64,000 nucleotides of DNA, taken from positions 124,001 to 188,000 of the forward strand of contig NZ_NXIE01000005.1 of NCBI RefSeq assembly GCF_004116625.1, given 5' to 3'. Numbering within the stretch: position 1 is the stretch's first letter; each line of letters starts with the position of its first letter. The stretch comes from Halarcobacter mediterraneus (GTDB taxonomy: Bacteria > Campylobacterota > Campylobacteria > Campylobacterales > Arcobacteraceae). A program made the position numbers and the translations under genes. The notes below the pieces were generated by a model. It was not told the origin of the DNA, ran no database searches, and worked only from the letters and a program-made list of their open reading frames with translations. Of this stretch, positions 1 to 8,241 are shown piece after piece.

Positions 1-1
1 A

Positions 2-160
2 GTTTCTTTAGGAAAGTCAGGTGCTATTAATGCAGCTTATTTTGCAATGCAAATTTTAGCTATTTCAGATAAGGAATTAGCTGTTAAATTAAAGGAAGAT
101 AGAATTACTCAAGCTAAAAAAGTTGAGACAGATTCTAAAAGTATTGAAGTTATTTTATAA
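2..160 (+). CDS. purE: PurE, N5-carboxyaminoimidazole ribonucleotide mutase (C-terminal fragment)
   Basis: The first 53 codons read from base 2 are the end of a gene whose start lies outside the window. The fragment begins with a Gly-Lys-Ser-Gly-Ala-Ile-Asn-Ala-Ala-Tyr stretch and ends with a helix rich in Lys and Glu, which matches the C-terminus of class I PurE (the family pattern is a Gly-Lys-x-Gly-Ala-x-Asn-Ala-Ala run followed by a Gln-Ile-Leu-Ala helix). PurE rearranges N5-CAIR to CAIR in purine synthesis in the cytoplasm. purE just upstream of glyQ is also the order I recall in Campylobacter jejuni. Only the tail is visible, so identity rests on a short match plus context. Confidence 0.72.
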   Translation, partial: VSLGKSGAINAAYFAMQILAISDKELAVKLKEDRITQAKKVETDSKSIEVIL

Positions 161-228
161 TAAAACAATACTAAAACTTAATAAAAATCACAAAATATTA
201 AAATCAATAAAGGTTAGGAATTAAATAA

Positions 229-1113
229 ATGATAACATTTTCAGAAATCTTATTAAAACTTCAGGAATTTTGGGCGAAAGAAGGTTGTAATATAGTTCAA
301 CCATATGATATCCCAGCGGGTGCAGGAACTTTTCATCCCTCTACAATACTTAGAAGTTTAGATTCAACTCCTTGGGCTACTGCATATGTTGCTCCAAGTA
401 GAAGACCAACAGATGGAAGATATGGAGAGAATCCAAATAGATTAGGTTCTTATTATCAATTCCAAACATTGATTAAACCTAGTCCAGACAATATTCAAGA
501 TTTATATTTACAATCATTAGAATATTTAGGTTTAGACCTTTCTAAGCATGATATTAGATTCGTTGAAGACAACTGGGAATCACCAACTTTAGGAGCATGG
601 GGACTTGGTTGGGAAGTTTGGCTTGATGGAATGGAAGTAACACAATTTACATATTTTCAACAAGTAGGTGGCTTAGCTTGCGATCCTGTTGCTGTTGAAA
701 TAACTTATGGTACAGAAAGACTTGCAATGTATTTACAAGGGGTTGATTCTGTATTTGATATTGTTTGGAATAAAAATGATTTTGGTACTACAACTTATGC
801 AGATGTACACAAAGAGGGAGAATATGAATTTTCTAAATACAATTTTGAAGTAGCTAATACTGAGATGTTATTTAGACATTTTGATGATGCCTTCAATGAG
901 TGTAAATCTTGTTTGGAAGCTGAACTTCCTTTGCCAGCATATGATCAGTGTATGATGGCTTCACATGCATTTAATACACTTGATGCAAGAAAAGCTATTT
1001 CTGTAACAGAAAGACAAAATTATATTCTTAAAGTTAGAGAGTTAGCTCAGGGTTGTGCTGTGTTATATAAAGAACAAGAAGAAGACCGATTAAAAAGAAT
1101 TGGAAAGAATTAG
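229..1113 (+). CDS. glyQ: Glycyl-tRNA synthetase alpha subunit
   Basis: Catalytic alpha subunit of the bacterial alpha2beta2 glycyl-tRNA synthetase, which makes glycyl-AMP and charges tRNA-Gly. The 294-residue length is normal for GlyQ. The class II motif region is plain: GAGTFHPS at about residues 31-38 and [14 protein letters not shown] at 58-71, followed by the SYYQFQ strand. A 68-base gap separates it from purE; an AAAGG-type ribosome site lies about 10 bases before the ATG. The beta subunit gene glyS is not in the window. The stop codon overlaps the GTG start of the next gene by one base, so the downstream genes are translationally coupled in one operon that appears to run to the terminator near 4483-4509. 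Confidence 0.96.
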   Translation: MITFSEILLKLQEFWAKEGCNIVQPYDIPAGAGTFHPSTILRSLDSTPWATAYVAPSRRPTDGRYGENPNRLGSYYQFQTLIKPSPDNIQDLYLQSLEYLGLDLSKHDIRFVEDNWESPTLGAWGLGWEVWLDGMEVTQFTYFQQVGGLACDPVAVEITYGTERLAMYLQGVDSVFDIVWNKNDFGTTTYADVHKEGEYEFSKYNFEVANTEMLFRHFDDAFNECKSCLEAELPLPAYDQCMMASHAFNTLDARKAISVTERQNYILKVRELAQGCAVLYKEQEEDRLKRIGKN

Positions 1114-1868
1114 TGAAAATAAAAGAAATATATAATTTTTTAGATTCCTTATCACCTTTTGATTTACAAGAAAAATGGGATAATTCAGGGCTTCTTATTG
1201 GAAACTTTGAAGATGAAATAAAACAAGTTTACATTTCAATAGATTTAGATGAGCAAATAGTTGATGAAATGGAAGAAAACTCATTAGTTATTACTCATCA
1301 TCCTTTAATATTTAAAGCTTTAAAAACTATTAATTATGATAGTTATAGTTCTAAATTAGTTAAAAAACTAATTCAAAAAAATATAGCATTAATTTCAATG
1401 CATACAAATATAGACAAAACTCATTTAAATAAATATGTAGCAAGTAAGATTTTAGATTTAGATGTAATAAATAGTGAAGAATTCATCTGTTATGCAAATG
1501 TAAATGATAGTTTTGAAAACTTTGCAAATAAAATTTCTAAAAATTTAGGATTAAAGTATCTAAAGTATGTAAAATGTAATGAAGAAATTAAAAAAGTTGC
1601 ATTAGTAACTGGTGCAGGAATGTCTTTAATAAGTGAAGTAAAGGCTGATTGTTTTTTAACTGGTGACATCAAATATCATGATGCCATGGAAGCAAAAGCA
1701 AGAGGTATTTCCTTAATTGATATAAGACACTATGAAAGTGAAAAACACTTTAGCCCCTTATTAGAGGAGCTTATAAGTGAATATTTGAAAAAAAATCAAT
1801 TAAAAGCTATAATAACAGCTTCAAAAAACCCATTTAAGTTTTGTACACAAGGAGAACCGGTTGAATAA
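1113..1868 (+). CDS. Nif3-like dinuclear metal centre protein
   Basis: Member of the NIF3/YbgI family (also called GTP cyclohydrolase I type 2 homologues), toroidal hexamers with a two-metal site and no firmly settled reaction. Visible metal ligands are the THHP motif (H62, H63), HTNID (H97, D101) and an HYESE element near the end (H206, E210). The 251-residue length is that of the short bacterial form without the PII-like insert. Start is GTG, sharing its first base with the glyQ stop. It overlaps the next gene by 8 bases. Gene order glyQ-Nif3-zinc ribbon-waaA is the same as I recall in Helicobacter and Campylobacter. Confidence 0.85.
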   Translation: MKIKEIYNFLDSLSPFDLQEKWDNSGLLIGNFEDEIKQVYISIDLDEQIVDEMEENSLVITHHPLIFKALKTINYDSYSSKLVKKLIQKNIALISMHTNIDKTHLNKYVASKILDLDVINSEEFICYANVNDSFENFANKISKNLGLKYLKYVKCNEEIKKVALVTGAGMSLISEVKADCFLTGDIKYHDAMEAKARGISLIDIRHYESEKHFSPLLEELISEYLKKNQLKAIITASKNPFKFCTQGEPVE

Positions 1869-2580
1869 GTATTTACAAGATCTAGTAAAGTTATCAAAGT
1901 ATGATAGTGCAATTAGCATGTTTGAACCAAAAATTGAGAATGAAAAAGCGAAATTATCAACATTTGTAGAGGTTGCTGAGACAATTAAATCATCAATAAA
2001 CAATACATATGCCCAAATTGATGATGTTAAATCAAAAAGAACAAAAAACAATATACATTTGGCTGAATTAAAAACAAAATTAGATGATATTGCTAAAAAA
2101 CATAATGAAGTAACAAGTGAAAAAGAGTTAAAAGCTTTACAATTAGAAGAAGAAATTGCAAAAGAACAAATATCATTTGCTAATGAAGAAATTGAAAGAC
2201 TAGATGAAGTTGCAGCAGCGAAAGAAGAAGAATTAAAAGAATTACAAGATAAGTTAACTGAAGAAGAAGAGTCTATTAAAGAAATTCAAGTAGCAGTTGA
2301 TAATTCAATAGATGAAATTAATAAAGAAAGAAATTCAGTTTATCAAGAAAGAAGTGAGTTACTAGAAAAATTTGACAATAAAATCTTAACATTTTATGAA
2401 AAAATTAGAAGATGGGCAAAAGATAGTGCAGTAGTTCCTGTAATAGATCAAGCGTGTTATGGTTGTTATATGAAGATTAATGACAAAACTTATTCAGAAG
2501 TTATCAAATCAGAAGAAATTATTAACTGTCCACATTGTGGAAGAATTCTTTATAAAGAAGATGAGACTGAAGAGGCTTAA
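1861..2580 (+). CDS. flgZ: Coiled-coil zinc ribbon protein, FlgZ (HP0958)-like
   Basis: 239 residues, starting at TTG inside the end of the Nif3 gene. Residues about 20-180 form a long Glu/Lys-rich helical hairpin (coiled coil); the C-terminus carries a C4 zinc ribbon with CYGC (C199, C202) and CPHC (C223, C226). This architecture and the position between Nif3 and waaA match Helicobacter pylori HP0958, called FlgZ, reported to stabilise RpoN (sigma54) and to act on flagellin mRNA and export. Helicobacter order (glyQ-Nif3-HP0958-waaA-pseudouridine synthase) is conserved here. No sigma54-dependent system is visible in the window, so the function may differ; RNA or protein handling for flagella is an inference from the orthologue. 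Confidence 0.72.
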   Translation: MNKYLQDLVKLSKYDSAISMFEPKIENEKAKLSTFVEVAETIKSSINNTYAQIDDVKSKRTKNNIHLAELKTKLDDIAKKHNEVTSEKELKALQLEEEIAKEQISFANEEIERLDEVAAAKEEELKELQDKLTEEEESIKEIQVAVDNSIDEINKERNSVYQERSELLEKFDNKILTFYEKIRRWAKDSAVVPVIDQACYGCYMKINDKTYSEVIKSEEIINCPHCGRILYKEDETEEA

Positions 2581-2581
2581 T

Positions 2582-3727
2582 TTGAGCCTTTTTAGTATTT
2601 TATATTATTTTATTTCCTTAGTAGTTTATATACTAGCTATTCCTTATTTACTTTTTAAATCAAGAAACAATAAATATAAAAAAGCAATTCCCTCAAAGTT
2701 TTTCTTAAAAGATAATAAACCTTTCAAAAAAGATGCTATTTGGTTTCATGTATGTTCTATGGGAGAAGCTAAAGCAATAAAACCTTTAGTAGATGAATTA
2801 GACAGTACAAATATAAGTGTAATTACTAATACTGGATATGAAGAAGCAAAAAAATTATCTTCAAATGTTAGGTATTTACCTTTTGAAATATTTTTACCTT
2901 TTTGGATTAAAAAGCAAAAAGCTTTAGTTGTAATGGAAGCAGAACTTTGGTATTTCTTATTTCTTTTTGCAAAAAGAAAAGGAGCAAAGACATATTTAAT
3001 AAATGCTAGAATATCAGATAAGTCTTATAGTTCATATAAAAGATTTTCTTTTTTTTATAAAAGAATATTTAATAATGTTGATAAAATATTTGCTCAAACT
3101 AAAGAAGATAAAAAAAGACTTTTAGAACTTGGAGCAAAAGATGTAGAAGTAATAGGAAATATAAAATTAGCACAACTTCCAAAAGTTACTAGAAGTTTTC
3201 AAAAACCTAATGAAATTTTAATAACTGCAGGAAGTACCCATGAAAAAGAAGAAGAGTTAATATTAAAAGCTTATGATAGGAAATATGGTAAGTTAGTAAT
3301 TGTTCCTAGACATCCTGAAAGGTTTGAAAAAGTAGCCAAACTTATAGAAAATTATATAAAAGAAAAAAATTTAACTTTTCACAAGTTTTCAAATAAAGAA
3401 GACTTTTCTTCTGATATAATTTTAGTTGATAAATTAGGTGAGTTAAATAATATTTATTCTATTTCAGATGTAGTTATTTTAGGTGGTGCATTTGCTAATA
3501 TAGGAGGTCATAATCCTATAGAACCAGCTTATTTTTCTTGTAAACTAATTTCAGGAAAAAGAATTTTTAACCAAAAATCACTTTTTGAATGTGTTAAAAA
3601 TTTTAAATTAATTGATAATGATAAGTTAAGAGAAACTTTAGAGAATATTGAAAACATTGAAAAATCATCTTTAGTTCAAAAAGGTGATATAAAGCCAATT
3701 ATAAAGGAATTAGATGGCATACGATAA
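2582..3727 (+). CDS. waaA: 3-deoxy-D-manno-octulosonic acid (Kdo) transferase WaaA
   Basis: Glycosyltransferase that adds Kdo to lipid A precursor at the inner membrane. An N-terminal membrane anchor (about residues 3-20) is followed by the glycosyltransferase N domain with an HVCSMGEAKA segment, and a C-terminal GT-B domain with PRHPERF and the GGAFANIGGHNPIEPA signature typical of KdtA. I chose the TTG at 2582 because AGAGG lies six bases ahead; an in-frame ATG at 2561 would overlap the upstream gene by 20 bases and has AAGAAG with no spacer. The frame stays open further upstream to 2480 but that part is antiparallel in character to the zinc ribbon gene and lacks homologous sequence. About 381 residues, normal for the family. 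Overlaps the next gene by 14 bases. Confidence 0.9.
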   Translation: MSLFSILYYFISLVVYILAIPYLLFKSRNNKYKKAIPSKFFLKDNKPFKKDAIWFHVCSMGEAKAIKPLVDELDSTNISVITNTGYEEAKKLSSNVRYLPFEIFLPFWIKKQKALVVMEAELWYFLFLFAKRKGAKTYLINARISDKSYSSYKRFSFFYKRIFNNVDKIFAQTKEDKKRLLELGAKDVEVIGNIKLAQLPKVTRSFQKPNEILITAGSTHEKEEELILKAYDRKYGKLVIVPRHPERFEKVAKLIENYIKEKNLTFHKFSNKEDFSSDIILVDKLGELNNIYSISDVVILGGAFANIGGHNPIEPAYFSCKLISGKRIFNQKSLFECVKNFKLIDNDKLRETLENIENIEKSSLVQKGDIKPIIKELDGIR

Positions 3728-4460
3728 AGCATATAAAGTTCTTGCAAAGCAAGAAGGAATCTCAAATTCAAAAGCAAAGGATTTGATTGATAAAGGTTTA
3801 GTTAGAGCAGAAGGTAAAAAAGTAATGATAGCAAGAGGTGAAATTGATACTAACACCAAATTTACAGTAAAAAATATTGCAGATGTGAAAGTTATTTTTC
3901 AAGATGATAATATATTAGCTGTAAATAAACCTGCTTTTTTAACTTCAGATGAAGTAGCAAAAAAGTTCCCTAAAGCAATTATGCTAAATAGACTTGATAA
4001 AGAAACAAGTGGAGTTATGCTTTTTGCGAAGAATGAAGAATTTCAGAAGAAAGCAATTAAAGAGTATAAATCAAATAATGTATATAAAGAATATGTTGCA
4101 ATTGTTGATGGTAAAGTAATTGACACAATAGAAATTGATAATCCAATATTAACAACAAAAGATAGAGGTCAAGCAAAGTCTAAAGTTGATAAAAAAGGAA
4201 AACCTGCTAAAACAACTGTTTATCCTATGTTTGTTGAGGGTAATAAATCTAAGATAAAAGTAGTAATTGATACCGGAAGAACACATCAAATACGTGTACA
4301 TTTAAATTATGTAGGCTTACCAATCATTGGAGATGCTTTATATGGAAAAGCAGTTTCAAATATTAATAGAGTATTACTTCATTCAAAAAAAACAAAAATC
4401 TTTGATTATGAGTTTGAAGCACCAGAACCAAGAGAATTTAAAGTATATGAGTTTAATTAA
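3714..4460 (+). CDS. RluA-family 23S rRNA pseudouridine synthase
   Basis: Isomerises uridine to pseudouridine in large-subunit rRNA. Residues about 5-55 resemble an S4 RNA-binding domain; the catalytic domain follows, with the RLDKETSG motif (catalytic Asp95) and the RTHQIRVH element further on. The residue before RLD is Asn rather than the usual His. 248 residues is short but normal for the epsilon group. It ends the glyQ operon, just before a hairpin terminator. Which uridine is modified cannot be read from sequence, so no symbol is given. The position next to waaA matches HP0956 in H. pylori as I recall it. Confidence 0.85.
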   Translation: MAYDKAYKVLAKQEGISNSKAKDLIDKGLVRAEGKKVMIARGEIDTNTKFTVKNIADVKVIFQDDNILAVNKPAFLTSDEVAKKFPKAIMLNRLDKETSGVMLFAKNEEFQKKAIKEYKSNNVYKEYVAIVDGKVIDTIEIDNPILTTKDRGQAKSKVDKKGKPAKTTVYPMFVEGNKSKIKVVIDTGRTHQIRVHLNYVGLPIIGDALYGKAVSNINRVLLHSKKTKIFDYEFEAPEPREFKVYEFN

Positions 4461-4482
4461 ATCTTAAGCTTTTAAAATTATA

Positions 4483-4509
4483 AAAGTCCTAAAAATAGGA
4501 CTTTCTTTT
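4483..4509 (+). terminator. Rho-independent terminator after the glyQ-waaA-rluA operon
   Basis: A perfect 9-bp inverted repeat (AAAGTCCTA at 4483-4491 and TAGGACTTT at 4496-4504) with an AAAA loop is followed by CTTTT. It sits 22 bases after the pseudouridine synthase stop and before the ffh promoter. Confidence 0.75.
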
Positions 4510-4531
4510 GAAAATAAATTTTAAAATATAC

Positions 4532-4551
4532 TTAAAATAAATTTATTTTAA
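4532..4551. repeat. AT-only 20-bp palindrome upstream of ffh
   Basis: A perfect inverted repeat, half-site TTAAAATAAA, lies between the terminator and the ffh promoter. It is made only of A and T, so chance occurrence in this AT-rich intergenic DNA is quite possible; a regulator site is only a suggestion. Confidence 0.3.
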
Positions 4552-4563
4552 ACTAACTTAAAG

Positions 4564-4580
4564 TATAATTTTAATATAAT
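4564..4580 (+). promoter_or_regulatory. Candidate sigma70 promoter of ffh-rpsP-khpA-rimM
   Basis: Two TATAAT boxes, at 4564-4569 and 4575-4580, lie 34-50 bases before the TTG start of ffh. Campylobacterota promoters usually have a good -10 and a poor -35, so no -35 box is claimed. Confidence 0.5.
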
Positions 4581-4613
4581 CCACAAAATTTAAAAAAAGT
4601 TTGGAGTTTAGTT

Positions 4614-5975
4614 TTGTTTGATTCAATAAGTGGTTCGATAAAAAGTGCAGTAAATAAAATAAGACATAAAGATGATGCAGCTTCTTTAAAAAAAGCTACA
4701 ACAGAGTTAAGAAAATCTTTATTAAAATCTGACGTTCACCATAAAACTACAAAAGAGTTGGTTACTGCTGTTGAATTAGAAACAAAAAAAAATGGAATAG
4801 GACAAGACTCTTTTTTAAAAGCTCTACAAAACGAATTAACAAATATTTTAACAACTGAGGGAAATCAAGGTTTTGTATTTTCTTCTACTCCTCCTACAAC
4901 TATATTGATGACAGGTTTACAAGGTTCTGGTAAAACAACAACAACAGGTAAATTAGCTAATTACCTTAAACTTAGAAAGAAAAAAGTTTTAGTTGCAGCT
5001 TGTGATTTACAAAGACTTGCAGCTGTTGAACAATTAAAACAAATTGCAGCTCAAATTGAAGTTGATATTTATTTTGATGATGAAGCAAAAGATCCTGTAG
5101 AAATAGCATTAGCAGCAAAAGAAAAAGCTAAAAAAGACCTTTATGATGTTTTATTAATCGATACAGCTGGTAGACTTGCAATTGATGAAGAATTAATGCA
5201 GCAATTACATGATGTTAAAGAAGCTATTAATCCAAATGAAATTTTTTATGTTGCTGATTCTTTAACTGGACATGATGCTACAAAAACAGCAAGTACTTTT
5301 AAAGAAAAAATTGGAATAGATGGGGTTATTTTATCTAAATATGATGGTGATACAAAAGGTGGTGTTGCAATCTCTCTTTCTCATCAAGTTGGAGTTCCCT
5401 TAAGGTTTATAGGTATTGGTGAAAAAATGCCTGATCTTGAAGTATTTATCCCTGATAGAATTGTTTCAAGATTAATGGGTGCTGGTGATATAGAAGGTCT
5501 TGCTGAAAAAACTGCAGCAGTAATAGATGAGAAAAAAGCAAAAGAAGTATCTAAGAAAATTAAAAAAGGTGAATTTAATTTTAATGATTTTTTAGAACAA
5601 CTTTCAATGATGAGTAAATTAGGTTCAATGAAATCTATTATTGGAATGATTCCTGGACTTTCTCAAATGGCAGGACCTATAAAAGATATGGACTTCGAAA
5701 ATTCAGATGAAATAAAAAGAATTAAAGCTTTGATTGGTTCTATGACTCCAAAAGAGAGAGAAACTCCTTCCCTTCTAAATCCAAGTAGAAAAAGAAGAAT
5801 TGCGAGTGGTTCAGGTCTTTCAGAAATGCAAGTAAATAAAATACTTAAGCAGTTCAAAAATGCTTCAAAAATGGCAAAAAAACTTTCTTCAAAAGGTGGA
5901 ATGAAAGGTTTACAAAATATGATGAAGCAGATGCAAGGTGCTGGTGGTCCTGGGGGACTTAAGTTACCTAAGTAA
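4614..5975 (+). CDS. ffh: Signal recognition particle GTPase Ffh
   Basis: SRP54 homologue; binds 4.5S RNA and hydrophobic signal sequences and delivers ribosomes to FtsY. N domain about residues 1-90, G domain with GLQGSGKTT (101-109), DTAGR, TKGG and GIGEKMPDL motifs, then a methionine-rich M domain from about residue 320 ending in a GGMKGLQNMMKQMQG-type tail. 453 residues, normal length. Start is TTG at 4614 with GGAG seven bases ahead; the N-terminal MFDSISGSI agrees with the family. First gene of a unit with rpsP, khpA and rimM. Confidence 0.97.
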   Translation: MFDSISGSIKSAVNKIRHKDDAASLKKATTELRKSLLKSDVHHKTTKELVTAVELETKKNGIGQDSFLKALQNELTNILTTEGNQGFVFSSTPPTTILMTGLQGSGKTTTTGKLANYLKLRKKKVLVAACDLQRLAAVEQLKQIAAQIEVDIYFDDEAKDPVEIALAAKEKAKKDLYDVLLIDTAGRLAIDEELMQQLHDVKEAINPNEIFYVADSLTGHDATKTASTFKEKIGIDGVILSKYDGDTKGGVAISLSHQVGVPLRFIGIGEKMPDLEVFIPDRIVSRLMGAGDIEGLAEKTAAVIDEKKAKEVSKKIKKGEFNFNDFLEQLSMMSKLGSMKSIIGMIPGLSQMAGPIKDMDFENSDEIKRIKALIGSMTPKERETPSLLNPSRKRRIASGSGLSEMQVNKILKQFKNASKMAKKLSSKGGMKGLQNMMKQMQGAGGPGGLKLPK

Positions 5976-6061
5976 AACCAATAAATAGTATTGAGTTGTA
6001 AACTTAAAATAAAATAGGAGTTTAGAATTCAATACTATAAATAAAAATATAAGGAAAAAAC

Positions 6062-6292
6062 ATGACAGTAATTAGATTAACAAGAATGGGTAGAAACAAA
6101 AAACCATTTTATAGAATCGTTGTAACAGATTCTAGAAAAAGAAGAGATTCTGGATGGATTGAATCACTTGGATATTATAATCCAGTTGTAGAACCAAAAG
6201 TTTTAAAATTAGATGAAGATAGATATAAATATTGGCTAAGTGTTGGTGCAAAACCATCTGAGAGAGTTAAGAAATTAGCTGAAAAAAAGTAA
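6062..6292 (+). CDS. rpsP: 30S ribosomal protein S16
   Basis: 76 residues beginning [20 protein letters not shown], the standard S16 start, followed by the [12 protein letters not shown] segment. Binds 16S rRNA during 30S assembly. An AAGGAAA site precedes the ATG. ffh-rpsP-khpA-rimM is a conserved arrangement. Confidence 0.98.
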   Translation: MTVIRLTRMGRNKKPFYRIVVTDSRKRRDSGWIESLGYYNPVVEPKVLKLDEDRYKYWLSVGAKPSERVKKLAEKK

Positions 6293-6312
6293 ATTTATTA
6301 TAAGATTTTATC

Positions 6313-6552
6313 ATGATTACTAATTTTATAGAAAACTATGCAAAACTTATTGTAAGTTACCCTGAAGAGATAAGCATCTCTACAAATATTGTAGATGAAA
6401 CTTTTACTGAAATTACTATAAAAGCAAATAGTGCTGATATTGGTAAATTAATTGGTAAGAATGGTAATATGATAAATGCTCTTAAAACTATGGCAAATGG
6501 TTGTAAAGCAAAAGATGGAATATCTTACAAAATACAAGTTGTATCAGTATAA
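6313..6552 (+). CDS. khpA: KH-domain RNA-binding protein KhpA
   Basis: 79 residues forming one type II KH domain, with the RNA-contact loop GKNGNMI in the middle (GxxG). Small KH proteins between rpsP and rimM are the KhpA family, implicated in RNA binding and, in Gram-positive bacteria with KhpB, in cell elongation. Its RNA targets here are unknown. Twenty bases after rpsP and seven before rimM, so co-transcribed. Confidence 0.85.
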   Translation: MITNFIENYAKLIVSYPEEISISTNIVDETFTEITIKANSADIGKLIGKNGNMINALKTMANGCKAKDGISYKIQVVSV

Positions 6553-6559
6553 TTAAGAT

Positions 6560-7090
6560 ATGAATGATAGAATCTATGTTGCAAAATTAGGAAAGGCAGT
6601 AGGCTTAAAGGGTCATTTAAGACTTTTTATTGAATCTGATTTTCCTGAGCAATTTAAAAAAGGTACAAGTTTTACTACAAATAAAAATCTTACACTTACT
6701 ATAGAAGAGTATAACCCTAATAGGGACTTAGTAAAATTCCAAGACTACAATGATGTTGATACAGCAAAAAGACTTACAAATCAATTTTTATATACAACAA
6801 TAGAGCAAACAAAAAATAGTTGTAATTTAGAAAATAATGAATATTTTTGGTTTGATATTATTAATTGTAATATTAAAGAAAATAACCAAGATTTAGGTAA
6901 GGTGGTTGAAATTCATAGATATCCTTTAGAGGATTATCTTGAAATAAAGACGGCAGAAGATTTAGTTAAAAAGAACCTTCCAAAAACTTTTTTGATACCT
7001 TACAATGTTGATAACTATATTTTAAATGTAGATATAAAAAATAAAGAAATCGAAGTTAAAAACTCTTATGAAATACTAGAAAACTCTTAA
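6560..7090 (+). CDS. rimM: 16S rRNA processing protein RimM
   Basis: Assembly factor for the 30S head that binds S19. 176 residues with an N-terminal barrel (VAKLGKAVGLKGHLRLF at about 5-21) and a C-terminal PRC barrel starting around residue 95 (YFWFDIINC). Last gene of the ffh unit here: in Campylobacter and most bacteria rimM is followed by trmD and rplS, but the next 13 bases lead straight into the end of a gene on the other strand. Confidence 0.92.
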   Translation: MNDRIYVAKLGKAVGLKGHLRLFIESDFPEQFKKGTSFTTNKNLTLTIEEYNPNRDLVKFQDYNDVDTAKRLTNQFLYTTIEQTKNSCNLENNEYFWFDIINCNIKENNQDLGKVVEIHRYPLEDYLEIKTAEDLVKKNLPKTFLIPYNVDNYILNVDIKNKEIEVKNSYEILENS

Positions 7091-7102
7091 TATAAGACTT
7101 TT

Positions 7103-8239
7103 CTAATACTTACATCTTTTTTCATATTCTTCTTTTGTAAAGTCTACTAAATATGCTTCTTTAAAGCCATTTTCTAATAAAGAATCAAATACTTTACTTC
7201 TTTCTGATGATGATGTGTATGGCCCAAAATATATTTCTATTCTATTTTTAGAATCTCTACATAAGGATATTTTTTTATCAAAAGTCTCAATTTGATCTAA
7301 ATATGATTTATATAGATTTCCTTTTATTGTAGCAACATTAATAAAAGGTAAAAAAAGTTTACTATTCATAGTAGTAGAAGTTTCATCTTTTTCTTCAATA
7401 ATATTCTCTTCTTGGTTTTGTATTGTATTATTAACAATATCATTTACATTTAAAGGTTTTTGAGTGTCTATATTTGAAGAATTTCCTAAAGAAGTATCAG
7501 CAGTGTTTTTTTGTTTTTCTATTTCTTCTAAAAGTTGTTCTTTTTGTAGTTCAAACTCTTTTTTTATTTCTTCTTGAAATTTAATAAAATCTTCTTGTTC
7601 TTTTTTTATTAATTCTTGTCTTTGTGCTAGAAGTTCTTTCTCTTTTTCTAAAGCTTCTTTCTCTTGCTTTATTTTTTCTTCTTCTTTTCTTTTTTCTTCT
7701 TCAATAGCTTTTTTCTTTGCTTCTTCTTCTTTTCTTTTTTCTTCAGCAATTCTTTTTTCTTCAGCTTCTAATTCTTCTTTATTCATAATCTCAGTTTTAG
7801 TAAGCATTTGTAGTTTTTTATTAAGTTTATTTTTATCAATTTCTTCAATATTTACTGAGTCATCTTTTTTATTTACTTCTATAGGAGCAACTTTTTTTTG
7901 TTCTATTTTTGTCTCTTCTTCAAAGAAACCTGTAAGATACAATATGATTCCAATGGTTAAAACAACAGAAAGAGAAGCAATAACCCCTATTAGTACTCTA
8001 AAAAGTTTTGACTGCTTCTTTTGTATGGGAGCATCTTCAAAATCTTCATTTTCGATAGTTTGATTATTTTCTTCTTGCTTTTCTTCTGATATCTCCAGTT
8101 CTTCTTCAGTTTGTGAGGATTCATTCATTGGTTCTAAAGAGTCATCAACTTCTTCATTTTTACCAATTTCTTCTTGTTTAGTAGCATTTTGCTCTAAACC
8201 TAATTCCTCAATTATTTCTTCATCAGTTTTTTCTGCCAT
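7103..8239 (-). CDS. Membrane-anchored SPOR-like protein in the flgG unit
   Basis: 378 residues with a clear plan: an acidic cytoplasmic segment (1-75), one transmembrane helix (about 81-105), a long Lys/Glu coiled coil with EEKRKEEE-type runs (about 150-245), a flexible part, and a C-terminal globular region (about 295-372) containing RIEIYFGPYTSSSERSKVF and then AYLVDF. That last region has the size, the FGPY-like core and the alternation of a SPOR domain, which in other proteins binds denuded peptidoglycan strands. The gene lies three bases after the Lys/Glu-rich protein and 1.4 kb after flgG on the same strand, so a role at the cell wall around the motor is inferred. No known gene name is recognised; a TolA/TonB-like scaffold is an alternative reading of the coiled coil. 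Confidence 0.6.
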   Translation of the reverse strand: MAEKTDEEIIEELGLEQNATKQEEIGKNEEVDDSLEPMNESSQTEEELEISEEKQEENNQTIENEDFEDAPIQKKQSKLFRVLIGVIASLSVVLTIGIILYLTGFFEEETKIEQKKVAPIEVNKKDDSVNIEEIDKNKLNKKLQMLTKTEIMNKEELEAEEKRIAEEKRKEEEAKKKAIEEEKRKEEEKIKQEKEALEKEKELLAQRQELIKKEQEDFIKFQEEIKKEFELQKEQLLEEIEKQKNTADTSLGNSSNIDTQKPLNVNDIVNNTIQNQEENIIEEKDETSTTMNSKLFLPFINVATIKGNLYKSYLDQIETFDKKISLCRDSKNRIEIYFGPYTSSSERSKVFDSLLENGFKEAYLVDFTKEEYEKRCKY

Positions 8240-8241
8240 TG

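Noticed and set aside
161-228. Promoter for glyQ
   Set aside because: Several TATTAA/TAAAAT strings occur, none distinct enough from the AT background to call.
2480-2581. Upstream extension of the waaA frame into the zinc ribbon gene
   Set aside because: The extension overlaps the Cys-rich end of a real gene, has no ribosome site, and adds sequence not seen in Kdo transferases.
4532-4551. AT-only palindrome before ffh as a regulator operator
   Set aside because: Made only of A and T; dyads of this kind are expected by chance in intergenic DNA with this composition. Kept only as a low-confidence repeat.
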